A stretch of 64,000 nt of DNA, from NCBI GenBank assembly GCA_964531335.1, contig CAZHEV010000007.1, positions 62,001 to 126,000 on the forward strand. The letters run 5' to 3'. The stretch is from CAZHEV01 sp964531335 [NCBI: uncultured bacterium] (GTDB lineage: Bacteria; Eisenbacteria; RBG-16-71-46; CAZHEV01). Both the position numbers and the translations under genes were made by a program. Below are positions 47,862 to 57,326 of this stretch, one piece after another; the first letter of the stretch is position 1; each line of letters begins with the position of its first letter. A model generated the notes under the pieces. The model saw only the letters and a list, made by a program, of their open reading frames with translations, was not told where the DNA came from and made no database searches.

Positions 47862-47919
47862 ACCGCCTCTGGACTATGTCGCGCATCAGAATCTGTCCTA
47901 CGGAAAGGAGCGAGTGCAG

Positions 47920-50676
47920 ATGAACGCCTCCGCAGGAAGATGCGTAGTGGCTTCCTTTGTCGTATTGACCCTCCTTATTGCCCTTCCCGTTCCATCCCTC
48001 GCGCAGGGCACCGGTAATATTACTGGGAGTGTGGTTGATCAAGAGACAGGGGAGCCTCTGCCATTTGCCAACGTCGTTGTCCTCGGTACCAGATACGGTG
48101 CAATGTCGCTTCAGAGCGGCAACTTCACAATCCAAAGACTGCCTGTCGGAACCTACAACGTAATGGCCACATACATCGGCTTTGAGCCCAGGACCGTGGT
48201 CGGGGTTCAGGTCGACAAGGATAGGACCGCGGTTGTGAACTTTGCCCTGAAGAGGGTCATAGCCGGCCAGGCGGACACGATATATGTCGTCGGTGAGCAG
48301 GACGTGATCGATCTGAAACGGTCGGACACCAGGCAAGAGGTTGATACCGACGACGTCATCAAGAGCCTTCCTGTGGACAACATCATCGAGGCCGTCGGGT
48401 TGCAGGCCGGAATGGTGTCAAGGGCCGGAGAGCTTCATCTCCGGGGCGGCCGATCGGGCGAGACCAAGTTCCTCATAGACGGAATCGAGATCGAGGATCC
48501 TCTGTTCGGCGGAACGACTTCTTTCGCCGACCTCGCAATTTCCGACACCGAGCTGCTCTCGGGAGGCTTCGACGCGGAGTTCGGAAACGCCCAATCCGGC
48601 ATCGTGAATATGACCACGAAGGAGGGCGGCGACAAGTTCAGCGGAGACATAAGGTTTCACACCGACGATTACGGGGACGAGTTCAAGACCTACAACAACT
48701 ACGATCAGCTCCAGATAGGCTTTGGTGGTCCCACACCGGTCAAGGACCTCACGTACTACTTCAACTTCCAGGGCACTTATCAGGACACCTACCTGAAAAC
48801 GGCCGAGAGACGTTCGCGGGCGAAGTTCCTCGATCTCATCTCTCTGGGAGACCGGCAACGCAACGAGCTCAACTTCCAGCTGAAGTTGGCGTACCGGCTC
48901 TCGGCGGACCAGAAGATGACGTTCGAGACGCTCAATACCTACAGCAGGTACGACACCTACTTCCACATGTGGAGCCGCGAGGGATACGTTAGGAGGAACC
49001 GGGTCGAGAGCTACGACGCGGACGGCGAGCTGGAAGAGACGAGATTCTTCTACGGCCGCTGGAACAACTTCCCCGAGGATCCGGTGACTGTCAGGCAGGA
49101 TTTTGCGGACGGGTCTTACCAGCTCAGCCATTTCTGGGACGAGTACTACAACGGGCCGGAGCATTTCCCGAACAACAGGCGGGAGTACTCGCAGTACAAG
49201 GTCACCTGGACGCATACTCTGGGTGCGAAGACTTTCTACGACGTGCGTGCCAGCCGGCAGGCCTTCAAGAACGAGAGCAAGGTCAAGGGCCAGGAGCCGT
49301 GGGAGTATGAGGTCGAGTACCCCGACTATTGGAGGGGTAACTTCGACGAGGGACGGTTCTTCGTCACCCACGGCGATTATCCGAGCTGGGAGGAGCGTGA
49401 CAGCTCCATCTGGAACCTGAAGGCGGATCTGACGAGCCAGATACTGGCGGGGCACACCTTCAAGACGGGCTTTGAGACCAAGTACAACGATCTCGCGAAC
49501 CTGTCCATTGACTTCCCGCTGGCGATGCGGGATCCCGGCCCCGGCGCCTTCCGCAGCGATTACAGGAACTACAATCCCGAGGGCGCCTTCTACGTCCAGG
49601 ACAAGTGGGAGCACGAGGGAATGGTGTTGAACCTGGGCGTGCGCTATGACATCTTCACACCGGGTCAACAGATCGATTCCCAGGAACTGACTTCGCGCTA
49701 CAAGGATGAGTTCAGTCCGAGGTTGGGCGTCGCATATCCCATTTCAGAGCGCGACGTCATGAGCTTCCACTACGGCAGGTTCTTCCAGATACCCGCGCGC
49801 AGATTCGTGTTCGAGAACAGGGGCCGGCAGGATCCGGTGGCCGTTCGCGGCAACCCGGACCTCGAGCCCGAGACCAACGTTTCATATCAGATGGGCGTAC
49901 AGCACCAGTTCACCCGTAACGTCTATATGACCTTCGCCGTTTGGTTCAAGGACATCTTCGGGCTCATCTCGGTACGCCCCGAGCCGGACCCGGAGACGAA
50001 CCTGACGATCAACAGGTACGTGAACAGCGATTACGCGTCGGCCCGAGGCGTCGACGTGAAGTTTTCGAAGAGGTTCGCGGATCACTGGTCGGCGGAGATA
50101 AACTACAGCTACCAGCTGGCGACCGGCATCGCCAGCGATCCCGAGCAGGGACAGCAGTACGAGGCGGACTTCCTGTACTTCCCCATAGCCGAGCAGCCCT
50201 TGAACTGGGATCAGAGGCACACCTTCAACACGCAGCTGCGGCTGCGCGAGCCGGGCAACTGGGGCGTGTCTCTGCTTTGGATATATGGATCGGGATATCC
50301 GTACACGCCGGTCTACCCTGATCAGAAGCGAGTGGACCCGGAGGACGTCAACTCCGAGCGGCTGCCCAGCACCAGCGACTTGCGGCTGCAGGCCGACAAG
50401 TACTTCAAGATTTGGGGACAGAACGTGACGCTCTTCGTGGAGGGCAGGAACCTGCTGGACGCGAAGAACATCAGCCTGCTGGAGCCGAGCAACTATCCCA
50501 ACCCCTTCATCGACAACCAGCCTTACACGTTGTACTACACGGCGACCGGTATCGCCGGCGGTGCCTATAGAGATGATCTTGACGGCGACGGATTGGATGA
50601 GTTCGTTCCCGTGAACGACCCGCGGGTGTTCCAGGAGGGACGCCTAATAAGGGTCGGCCTTGGAATAACGTTCTAA
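47920..50676 (+). CDS. TonB-dependent receptor with N-terminal carboxypeptidase-like domain
   Basis: A 918-residue outer-membrane receptor. A signal peptide ends PSLAQ near residue 29. A carboxypeptidase regulatory-like beta-sandwich follows (about 33-115; ITGSVVDQETGEPLPFANVVVLG). Next is the plug domain (LHLRGGRSGETKFLIDGIEIEDPLFGG, LSGGFDAEFGNAQSGIVNM) and a 22-strand barrel ending GRLIRVGLGITF. The plug/barrel layout is of the SusC-like/CarboxypepD-reg type common in FCB bacteria. Its ligand is unknown. ATG 47920 follows AAAGGAG by nine bases and fits the signal peptide better than GTG 47914. Confidence 0.88.
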   Translation: MNASAGRCVVASFVVLTLLIALPVPSLAQGTGNITGSVVDQETGEPLPFANVVVLGTRYGAMSLQSGNFTIQRLPVGTYNVMATYIGFEPRTVVGVQVDKDRTAVVNFALKRVIAGQADTIYVVGEQDVIDLKRSDTRQEVDTDDVIKSLPVDNIIEAVGLQAGMVSRAGELHLRGGRSGETKFLIDGIEIEDPLFGGTTSFADLAISDTELLSGGFDAEFGNAQSGIVNMTTKEGGDKFSGDIRFHTDDYGDEFKTYNNYDQLQIGFGGPTPVKDLTYYFNFQGTYQDTYLKTAERRSRAKFLDLISLGDRQRNELNFQLKLAYRLSADQKMTFETLNTYSRYDTYFHMWSREGYVRRNRVESYDADGELEETRFFYGRWNNFPEDPVTVRQDFADGSYQLSHFWDEYYNGPEHFPNNRREYSQYKVTWTHTLGAKTFYDVRASRQAFKNESKVKGQEPWEYEVEYPDYWRGNFDEGRFFVTHGDYPSWEERDSSIWNLKADLTSQILAGHTFKTGFETKYNDLANLSIDFPLAMRDPGPGAFRSDYRNYNPEGAFYVQDKWEHEGMVLNLGVRYDIFTPGQQIDSQELTSRYKDEFSPRLGVAYPISERDVMSFHYGRFFQIPARRFVFENRGRQDPVAVRGNPDLEPETNVSYQMGVQHQFTRNVYMTFAVWFKDIFGLISVRPEPDPETNLTINRYVNSDYASARGVDVKFSKRFADHWSAEINYSYQLATGIASDPEQGQQYEADFLYFPIAEQPLNWDQRHTFNTQLRLREPGNWGVSLLWIYGSGYPYTPVYPDQKRVDPEDVNSERLPSTSDLRLQADKYFKIWGQNVTLFVEGRNLLDAKNISLLEPSNYPNPFIDNQPYTLYYTATGIAGGAYRDDLDGDGLDEFVPVNDPRVFQEGRLIRVGLGITF

Positions 50677-50710
50677 TCCGGTTACCTGCCGAGACGGGAG
50701 AGGTGAGACA

Positions 50711-53203
50711 ATGAGAAGCAGACTTCCGAGGGTTGTTTTGTGCAGTGCTCTTGTTTGGGTGGCCACGCTCGCACTGTGCGGACACGCGGGCGGCAGAGGC
50801 ACGTGGGAAGGCTTTGAAGACCCCCGCTCGGGAATCAAGGACCCCTTCAGGGGCGTCTATGAGGTCAGGGGCGAGGGGTTCGTGCACAACGTGGGCAACC
50901 TGTGGGTAAACGTGACCAACCTCGGTGTGATAGGGAATCCGTGGAAGTCCCTCTCGACAGACCCTTCGGGACAGTTCCCCCCCGGATCAGGCGTTGAGTA
51001 TCTCTACGCGTCGGGAATCTGGGTGGGCGCCAGGATCGGGGACGATCCGAACCCCTACGTGTCCACCGCCCTTTACCAGACCGAGTTCCGCCCGTCCACG
51101 CTTCCCATCGACACGATCTACGAGTCCTACGAGGGCTTTCCCGGAGGCACCCGGTTCTTCAACGACGATGGAGACGAGGATTTCCTGAACAGGGAACTCG
51201 TGGACGAGGAGATACACGATGGAAAGGACAACGATGGCGACGGCCTCATAGATGAGGACTTCGCCGCGATCTCCCAGCAGATGTTCACCTGCGTGTACAG
51301 GGACGACAGCCAGGAGGCGCTCAACACTTTCGCGGAGCATGTGCCCATGGGGCTCGAAGTCACGCAGAAGAGCTTCGCCTGGGGGATCCCCGGAAGCGAC
51401 AACTTCGTGGGCTTCGAGTTCACGATAACGAACGACGGCCGGCAGAACCTCCGGGACCTCTATCTTGGGTTTCTGTGCGATGGAGACGCCGGCCCCGAGA
51501 GCGAGGAGAACTACTGGCAGGACGACAGGGCCGGCCTGGTTGAGATCGACACAACCGTGGCCGGCGCCGGCGCTTGCTCGGAGAGACTCAGGTTGATGGT
51601 GGGGGAGACCCACGACGCGGACGGGGACGGCGGAAGGACCGAGGGCTGGTTCGGGGTAATGTTCCTGGGCCACACCACCGACCCCAATGGAGAGCTCGCG
51701 CCTCCCACGGTCGGATTCTCCTCCTTTAGATTCGTCTCCGGCGGCGCCGCGTACGAGAAGTGCGGCGACCCCGGCAACGACTTCCAGCGGTACGACCTTC
51801 TCAGCAGCAACCAGATCGGCTGCCGTCCGGGACAGTTCTCGGCCACTGAAGACGCCGACTACAGGATCTTTTTCGGCACGGGTCCGTTCTCGAAGCTCGA
51901 GAAGGGCGCGTCGCTGACGCTGCAGGTGGCGTTCGTGGTCGGCAACGGGAAACAGGGAATGATTGAGAACGCGGTGGCCGCGCAGAGGATCTACAACGGA
52001 GCTTTCGAAGACCTGGACGACGACCCCGATACGGGCGTCAACGGAAAAGAGACCTGTCTTACCGCCGATCCGGGCGAGGAGTGGGTCTTCGACTACGTTT
52101 CTCACTGCGGCCTGCCGGACACATTGCGCGAGCTTCCTGAGTACAGGCCCATCGCCATAACCGAGCCCACCTGCGACACGCCGCAGGGCATGAAGCAGTA
52201 CGTGGACTTCGACTGCGATCCTTGCACGGGGATAGACGGCAGGGAGACGGCGGTCAGATGGAGGGGCGCCTCCACTCCGCCGTGCCCGCAGGTGGCGGTG
52301 CAGTTTCCGAGAGACGAGGAGTTCCCTTGCAATGTCCTAAAGGAAGACGACGACGGGAACTTGGTCAAGGATCCTATCCGAGGTCCCCTGGTGAGGCTTC
52401 AACCGCGGGACGGCTCCGTGGTCGTACAGTGGAACAACGCGGCCGAGTTGGTGCCCGACCCGCTCAGCAAGAAATTCGACTTCGCCGGATACAGGATCTG
52501 GAAGGCCGAGCAGTGGGAGAGACCGGAGGGGAGCACGGGTCCCACGCCGGAGCTTTGGAGCCTGCTGGCCGAGTACAGATTGCCGAAACACATCGATTCC
52601 GCGACCAAACACAAGGACCTGACGCAGATAAGAAATCTTAACGTGTCGCCTTGCGACACGGTTGACGCCGAGCGCGGGCTGATCCAGTATCCCGTCGGGT
52701 ACTACCAGCACAGGGACGACAGGGTCCTGAACGGCTTTATCTACTTCTATGCGGTGACGGCCTTCGACATAAACGAGACCGGTGATACCGACCCCATCAC
52801 CGGGGAGAAAGAGGTGTTTTCTCTGGAGTGCCGCCACGTCGCGAGCGAGAGCCAGGCCGTGACGCCCGGGACCGACCCCTCAGCCGAGGCCGACAAGGTG
52901 TACGTGGTGCCGAACCCCTACTACGGGGGCGCCGCCTGGGACCTGGTGCCGAACCCGAGGGACCCCACCGGGACGCACGTCGACTTCATGAACCTGCCTG
53001 TGGGCTCCTGGACGGTGAAGGTCTACACGGTCGCCGGCGATCTGGTCCGAGTCCTGGAGAACGACGGCAGTCAGAACATAGGGCAAATGAAATGGGACCT
53101 AGTGTCGCGAAACGGCCAGGACGTTGTCAGCGGCTTGTATTTGTTTACAGTGGAGAGTAGGTTTGGGACACAGGTCGGCAAATTCGTCATCCTTAGAGAC
53201 TAG
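50711..53203 (+). CDS. Large secreted protein with type-9-like C-terminal sorting domain
   Basis: An 830-residue secreted protein with an N-terminal signal peptide (about 1-25, ending GHAGG). The body has an Asp-rich calcium-binding type repeat (DGKDNDGDGLIDEDF near residue 180) and many Cys. A fibronectin-like stretch (FAGYRIWKAEQWERPEG) precedes a C-terminal domain of about 85 residues: VVPNPYYGGAAWD, YTVAGDLVRVLEN and WDLVSRNGQDVVSGLYLF. This resembles FlgD-Ig/Por-type sorting domains. Body function is unrecognised. It lies between the TonB receptor and a PorV-like barrel. Confidence 0.78.
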   Translation: MRSRLPRVVLCSALVWVATLALCGHAGGRGTWEGFEDPRSGIKDPFRGVYEVRGEGFVHNVGNLWVNVTNLGVIGNPWKSLSTDPSGQFPPGSGVEYLYASGIWVGARIGDDPNPYVSTALYQTEFRPSTLPIDTIYESYEGFPGGTRFFNDDGDEDFLNRELVDEEIHDGKDNDGDGLIDEDFAAISQQMFTCVYRDDSQEALNTFAEHVPMGLEVTQKSFAWGIPGSDNFVGFEFTITNDGRQNLRDLYLGFLCDGDAGPESEENYWQDDRAGLVEIDTTVAGAGACSERLRLMVGETHDADGDGGRTEGWFGVMFLGHTTDPNGELAPPTVGFSSFRFVSGGAAYEKCGDPGNDFQRYDLLSSNQIGCRPGQFSATEDADYRIFFGTGPFSKLEKGASLTLQVAFVVGNGKQGMIENAVAAQRIYNGAFEDLDDDPDTGVNGKETCLTADPGEEWVFDYVSHCGLPDTLRELPEYRPIAITEPTCDTPQGMKQYVDFDCDPCTGIDGRETAVRWRGASTPPCPQVAVQFPRDEEFPCNVLKEDDDGNLVKDPIRGPLVRLQPRDGSVVVQWNNAAELVPDPLSKKFDFAGYRIWKAEQWERPEGSTGPTPELWSLLAEYRLPKHIDSATKHKDLTQIRNLNVSPCDTVDAERGLIQYPVGYYQHRDDRVLNGFIYFYAVTAFDINETGDTDPITGEKEVFSLECRHVASESQAVTPGTDPSAEADKVYVVPNPYYGGAAWDLVPNPRDPTGTHVDFMNLPVGSWTVKVYTVAGDLVRVLENDGSQNIGQMKWDLVSRNGQDVVSGLYLFTVESRFGTQVGKFVILRD

Positions 53204-53292
53204 CTGGATACGGCTTGTGGGCTTGATCTAGCCCGGCTGCTTATGCGGATACCCGGTCCCGGGGGGCGTAAGAGAACCAAGGGGGAATAGCG

Positions 53293-54276
53293 GTGAGAAG
53301 GAAAACTATCGTACTGCTTGTGGCTGCGGCCGTCATAATGCCTTCGACCTCGTTCGGAGCGAGCATATTCGAGAAGGTCGGCACGATAGGCGGCCAGTCG
53401 CTCAAGATAGGCATCGGAGCCAGGCCGGCGGCGATGGGGGAGGCGTTCGTCGCCGTCTCGGAGGATCCGATATCCGTCTACTGGAACCCGGCGGGCATCG
53501 CGAGGCTCGACGACCAGTCCATCACGCTCAATCACGCGACTTGGCCGGCGGACATCCGCATAAGCCATGCGGCCTATATCTTCTCTCCGGGGCGCAGGCT
53601 CCCGGGTAAGATAGCCTTCAGCGCTCGCTCAATGTGGATGGACGTCGAGCCCGTTCGGACCCCGTACAGGCCCGAGGGCACGGGCGAGTTCTGGGACGCC
53701 GGGGAGCTTGCCCTGGGCGTCTCCTACGCCAGGGCGTTCACCGACAAGTTCTCCGCGGGCGTGACTCTTAACTACTTCAAGTCGGCTCTCGCGAATGTGG
53801 TGGCCCAGACGGCGACCTTCGACTTCGGCACCATTTACAACACCGGCGTCAGGGGATTCAAGATAGGTATAGCAATCCAGAACGTCGGCAGCGATATGCA
53901 GTACGAGGGAACGATAAACTCTGGGGGTCAGTCCATCGACTTCAAGGGCGAGCGCGTGAAGCTGCCCATCATGTTCCGGGTCGGAAGCTCAATGAATCTA
54001 TTCGAGCGTGAATCGCATAACGTCATCGTTGCTTTCGACTTCTCGCATCCGCCCGACAACGCCGAGAGAGCTAGCTGGGGCGCGGAGTACGGCTTCAACG
54101 ATTACCTGTTCCTACGAGGCGGGTACAAGTTCAACTACGACACTGAGGGGCTGACCGCGGGGCTGGGGCTGAATTTCCCGACGAGCGTCTCCTCGCAGTC
54201 CAGACTCGACTATGCCTACTCGGACATGGAGACTCTCGGAGGCTCGCACAGATTCTCGGTGACGCTGTCCTTCTAG
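53293..54276 (+). CDS. PorV/PorQ-family outer-membrane protein
   Basis: A 327-residue barrel with a signal peptide (1-23, ending SFGAS). The segment LKIGIGARPAAMGEAFVAVSEDPISVYWNPAGIARLDDQ is the hallmark of the PorV/PorQ (UPF0164/FadL-like) family. It ends in FSVTLSF, a barrel C-terminus. In Bacteroidetes, PorV receives type 9 cargo; whether this protein does so is inference from the neighbouring cargo-like gene. The start is GTG after a GGGGGA site. A small inverted repeat (53219-53234) lies in the 89-base gap upstream. Confidence 0.87.
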   Translation: MRRKTIVLLVAAAVIMPSTSFGASIFEKVGTIGGQSLKIGIGARPAAMGEAFVAVSEDPISVYWNPAGIARLDDQSITLNHATWPADIRISHAAYIFSPGRRLPGKIAFSARSMWMDVEPVRTPYRPEGTGEFWDAGELALGVSYARAFTDKFSAGVTLNYFKSALANVVAQTATFDFGTIYNTGVRGFKIGIAIQNVGSDMQYEGTINSGGQSIDFKGERVKLPIMFRVGSSMNLFERESHNVIVAFDFSHPPDNAERASWGAEYGFNDYLFLRGGYKFNYDTEGLTAGLGLNFPTSVSSQSRLDYAYSDMETLGGSHRFSVTLSF

Positions 54277-54309
54277 ACAAGCTACTTCCCCCCTTGGATC
54301 ACAGGCTGC

Positions 54310-54341
54310 AGAGGCAGCGCCCATGGCCGGGCGCTGCCTCT
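54310..54341 (+). terminator. Perfect 13-bp hairpin between PorV-like and GWxTD genes
   Basis: AGAGGCAGCGCCC (54310-54322) and GGGCGCTGCCTCT (54329-54341) pair without mismatch around a 6-base ATGGCC loop. The following CGTGTT is only weakly T-rich. It most likely ends or reduces transcription of the TonB-receptor operon before the next gene. Confidence 0.7.
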
Positions 54342-54383
54342 CGTGTTATGATAGGGGTGGGAGCAGCTACGGAGGTGATGGCC

Positions 54384-55976
54384 ATGAAATACGCGATAAC
54401 GGCGGCTCTGTTGATAGTGACGGCAATGCCCGCCCCGGCGTCCGCGCAGGACGAGGAAGAGTCAGTCTGGATCGAGTCGGACTGGGAGGAGCCCGAGCTG
54501 GGGCAGCAGGGAATCCCGGCGCGCGGGATCGGGGACGTTGAGTTCAGCCTGGACTCCGTGAGCTTCCTCGGCCAGGAGGGCGGGACAGTTCAGGAGTTTT
54601 TCTTGGAGGTCCCGTACAGGGAGCTCACATTCCGTGAGGTGGACGAGGGCTATGAGGCTGTTGTGCGGCTTGAGCTGGTCCTCAAGAGCACCGGAATAGG
54701 GGTCCGTGGAGAGGACGGCAAGTTTCAGGCCGAGAGCGCCATGAGCGGCGCGACCGCGAAGGACGAGCGGGTCGTGAGGATACATACGGACTCCGAGGAG
54801 GAGGCGCTGCGCTCGGACCTGGGCGCCGTCATAATCTCGAGGTTTGCAGTCGAGCCGGGGCTCTATACCTACGATGCCAAATTGACGGACCTGCAGGCCC
54901 GGAAGTGGCAGCTCGTACATCTGTTCCGAGGGACGCGCAAGCACGGCAGGGCCGAGGGGTACGTGGAGGTCCGAGACCTGAGCGAGGGCCTAGGGCTCGC
55001 GGACCCTCTGGTGGCGCGCGATGTGCGGCACAGGGTGTCGCCCTCGCCGTATTCAAGGGGCGATCTGGGGATCATCCCGAATCCTTCTCACACGGTGGGG
55101 CTTTTCCAACCCAAGCTCCTAGCTTATTTGGAGTTCTACTCGCCCTGGGACGAGGGTACCCAGCACTACTCGCTGGACTACTCCATCGTGTCCGACGCGG
55201 ACGGATCCGTCGCGGCCAAGAAGAAGCAGGAGGTCGAGATCTCCTCGGATAGCTGGGGGCAAGTGGCCTCCTTCGACGTGGGCGAGATTCCCAGCGGGTC
55301 GTACAAGTTCAGGGTCGAGGTGACCCATGACTCAGGGTCAACGAGCGCGGAGGTTCCGCTGGAGGTTATCTGGAACAGCGCCTCCTGGAACAAGGCCGAG
55401 TCCGAGCTTATGCAGGAGATGAGGCTTGCGCTCACCCAGCAGGAGCTCAGGGAGTTCAATCTCATGTCCAAAGGGGAGAGGGAGCTGTTCCTCAAGGAGT
55501 TCTGGAAAGAGCTCGACCCCACCCCGGGCACCGCCGCCAACGAGGTGAAGGACGAGTTCGAGCGTAGAATAGCGTATGCAAACGCTCATTTCGGCGAGAC
55601 GGAGGGGGGTATCTTCACGGATCGGGGGAGGATATACATAAGGTACGGCCAGCCCGACGACGTGCAGAAGCAGGTCATGCCGGTCGGCGATTCGTCTCTG
55701 GACCGCGTTCTGACCGGCGAGCAGGACAATATCCTGGACCGAGACAGAAGCATCTACGACGAGGAGGACATCCTGTTGAGCCGTCCCGGTGCGCGCCGGC
55801 AGGGCATCATGAACTCCGACCAGCGCGCCTACGAGATCTGGTACTACGATCTTCGGGGCCACGAGCTGTTTCCCTCGCAGACAAGGACGCCGAAGAGGCA
55901 GGTGGGCATGAAGTTCGTTTTCGTGGACGACGGGGGATACGGCAACTACGTGCTTAGACTGAGAACCGACGAGTGA
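54384..55976 (+). CDS. GWxTD-domain-type secreted protein
   Basis: A 530-residue protein with a signal peptide (1-22, ending ASAQ). The C-terminal 170 residues follow the GWxTD-domain pattern: KEFWKELDPTPGTAANEVKDEFERRIAYANAHF, then FTDRGRIYIRYGQPDDV and YEIWYYD. The name-giving GWxTD is GIFTD here. Upstream is a beta-sandwich region (about 230-340). Such proteins are frequent in Acidobacteria and FCB candidate phyla, with unknown function. ATG 54384 is six bases after GGAGGTG; ATG 54378 abuts that site. Confidence 0.85.
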   Translation: MKYAITAALLIVTAMPAPASAQDEEESVWIESDWEEPELGQQGIPARGIGDVEFSLDSVSFLGQEGGTVQEFFLEVPYRELTFREVDEGYEAVVRLELVLKSTGIGVRGEDGKFQAESAMSGATAKDERVVRIHTDSEEEALRSDLGAVIISRFAVEPGLYTYDAKLTDLQARKWQLVHLFRGTRKHGRAEGYVEVRDLSEGLGLADPLVARDVRHRVSPSPYSRGDLGIIPNPSHTVGLFQPKLLAYLEFYSPWDEGTQHYSLDYSIVSDADGSVAAKKKQEVEISSDSWGQVASFDVGEIPSGSYKFRVEVTHDSGSTSAEVPLEVIWNSASWNKAESELMQEMRLALTQQELREFNLMSKGERELFLKEFWKELDPTPGTAANEVKDEFERRIAYANAHFGETEGGIFTDRGRIYIRYGQPDDVQKQVMPVGDSSLDRVLTGEQDNILDRDRSIYDEEDILLSRPGARRQGIMNSDQRAYEIWYYDLRGHELFPSQTRTPKRQVGMKFVFVDDGGYGNYVLRLRTDE

Positions 55977-56060
55977 GCCCTCGGAGGCGGATTCCTTGGG
56001 GGTGAGCACAAGCGGTCACTCTGATCCGGGTCGGCGTGGATTTCGCTACGGACGTCCGGG

Positions 56061-56085
56061 AGGGGGCATAGCCCCCTTTATTTTG
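56061..56085 (+). terminator. Rho-independent terminator before gapA
   Basis: AGGGGGC (56061-56067) and GCCCCCT (56071-56077) form a 7-bp stem with a 3-base loop, followed by TTATTTTGG. It ends the GWxTD transcript. The rest of the 282-base gap holds the gapA promoter and leader; no gene is seen. Confidence 0.8.
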
Positions 56086-56087
56086 GC

Positions 56088-56117
56088 TTGACAGGGCCGA
56101 AAGGTGGCCGATACCCT
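56088..56117 (+). promoter_or_regulatory. Probable promoter for gapA-pgk-tpiA
   Basis: A perfect TTGACA (56088-56093) directly follows the terminator. A poor -10 (TACCCT, 56112-56117) lies 18 bases on. The resulting leader of about 135 bases contains a CCGGAG/CTCCGG hairpin (56203-56219) before GGAGGTG and the gapA ATG. Confidence 0.45.
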
Positions 56118-56258
56118 GAGATGTTTCTGCGCCTTAGAGACGGCGAAGGATCCCACTATCGGCTACCAGACCCACGCGGAAGAGAACCAACTTTGAAGGC
56201 GCCCGGAGACCAGCTCCGGCGGCTTAGGACTGCAGCGAACGCAGCTCGGAGGTGACAA

Positions 56259-57260
56259 ATGGCGATTCGTGTTGGAGTGAATGGATTTGGGCGGATCGGT
56301 CGGCTGTTCTTCAGGGCGGCCATCGGGGCCGATGACCTCGAAATCGTGGCCGTGAACGACCTCTGCGACATCGATACCATGGCCCATCTGTTCAAGTATG
56401 ACTCGGTACACGGGCCGTTCAAAGGGAGTGTCTCCGTTGAGGGCGACTCGTTGGTGATAGACGGCAAGAAGGTGCATGTTTTCAATGAGAAGCAGCCGGC
56501 CAATCTTGAGTGGAAGGATCACGGCGTAAAGCTGGTGGTCGAGGCCACGGGGCACTATAGGGATCGCGAAGGCGCGGCCGCCCACATAGAAAGCGGCGGG
56601 GCCGAAAGAGTGCTGATCTCGGCGCCCGGAAAGAACTCCGACGTGACCATTGTCATGGGCGTCAACGACGAAGCATACGATCCCGAGAAGCACTTCGTGG
56701 TGAGTGCCGCCTCATGCACCACCAACTGCCTGGCCCCCGTGGCCAAGGTCCTTGACGAAAGCTTCAAGATCAAGCGCGGCCTGATGACAACAATCCACGC
56801 GTACACGAACGACCAGCGCATACTCGACTTCCCGCACAAAGATCTCCGCAGGGCCCGCGCCGCTGCCGTGTCCATGATCCCGACAAGCACCGGCGCCGCC
56901 AAGACGATAGGCCTTGTCCTTCCGCAGCTCGACGGTAAGCTCGACGGCCTGGCCGTGAGGGTGCCGACCTCGGACGGGTCTCTGATCGACCTTGTTGTCG
57001 AGGTGGAGAAGAAGACGAGCGCGGAGGAGGTTAACGAGGCGTTCAAGGCCGCGAGCGAGGGGCCCTTGAGAGGATGCCTTAGGTATTGCGCGGATCCGAT
57101 TGTATCAATTGACGTTGTGGGAGACCCACATGCCTCCATCTTCGACTCGATGCTCACGAAGGTGATGAACGGCGACATGGTGAAGGTGTTCTCCTGGTAC
57201 GACAACGAATGGGGCTTCTCAAGCAGGATGGTCGAGCTCATCAAGAAGCTGATGGCTTAG
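56259..57260 (+). CDS. gapA: Glyceraldehyde-3-phosphate dehydrogenase
   Basis: A 333-residue glycolytic enzyme. It starts AIRVGVNGFGRIGRLFFRAA and carries the catalytic Cys in SAASCTTNCLAPV. Asp in VAVNDLCD favours NAD over NADP. HAYTNDQRILDFPHKDLRRARAA and SWYDNEWGFSSRMVEL complete the family pattern. pgk follows after 66 bases. Confidence 0.98.
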   Translation: MAIRVGVNGFGRIGRLFFRAAIGADDLEIVAVNDLCDIDTMAHLFKYDSVHGPFKGSVSVEGDSLVIDGKKVHVFNEKQPANLEWKDHGVKLVVEATGHYRDREGAAAHIESGGAERVLISAPGKNSDVTIVMGVNDEAYDPEKHFVVSAASCTTNCLAPVAKVLDESFKIKRGLMTTIHAYTNDQRILDFPHKDLRRARAAAVSMIPTSTGAAKTIGLVLPQLDGKLDGLAVRVPTSDGSLIDLVVEVEKKTSAEEVNEAFKAASEGPLRGCLRYCADPIVSIDVVGDPHASIFDSMLTKVMNGDMVKVFSWYDNEWGFSSRMVELIKKLMA

Positions 57261-57326
57261 TCAGGAATCGCCTCACGGGCGAAGAGGGGCGGCGGCCATC
57301 ATTTCAGTCTATTTAGGGGGTACGCG

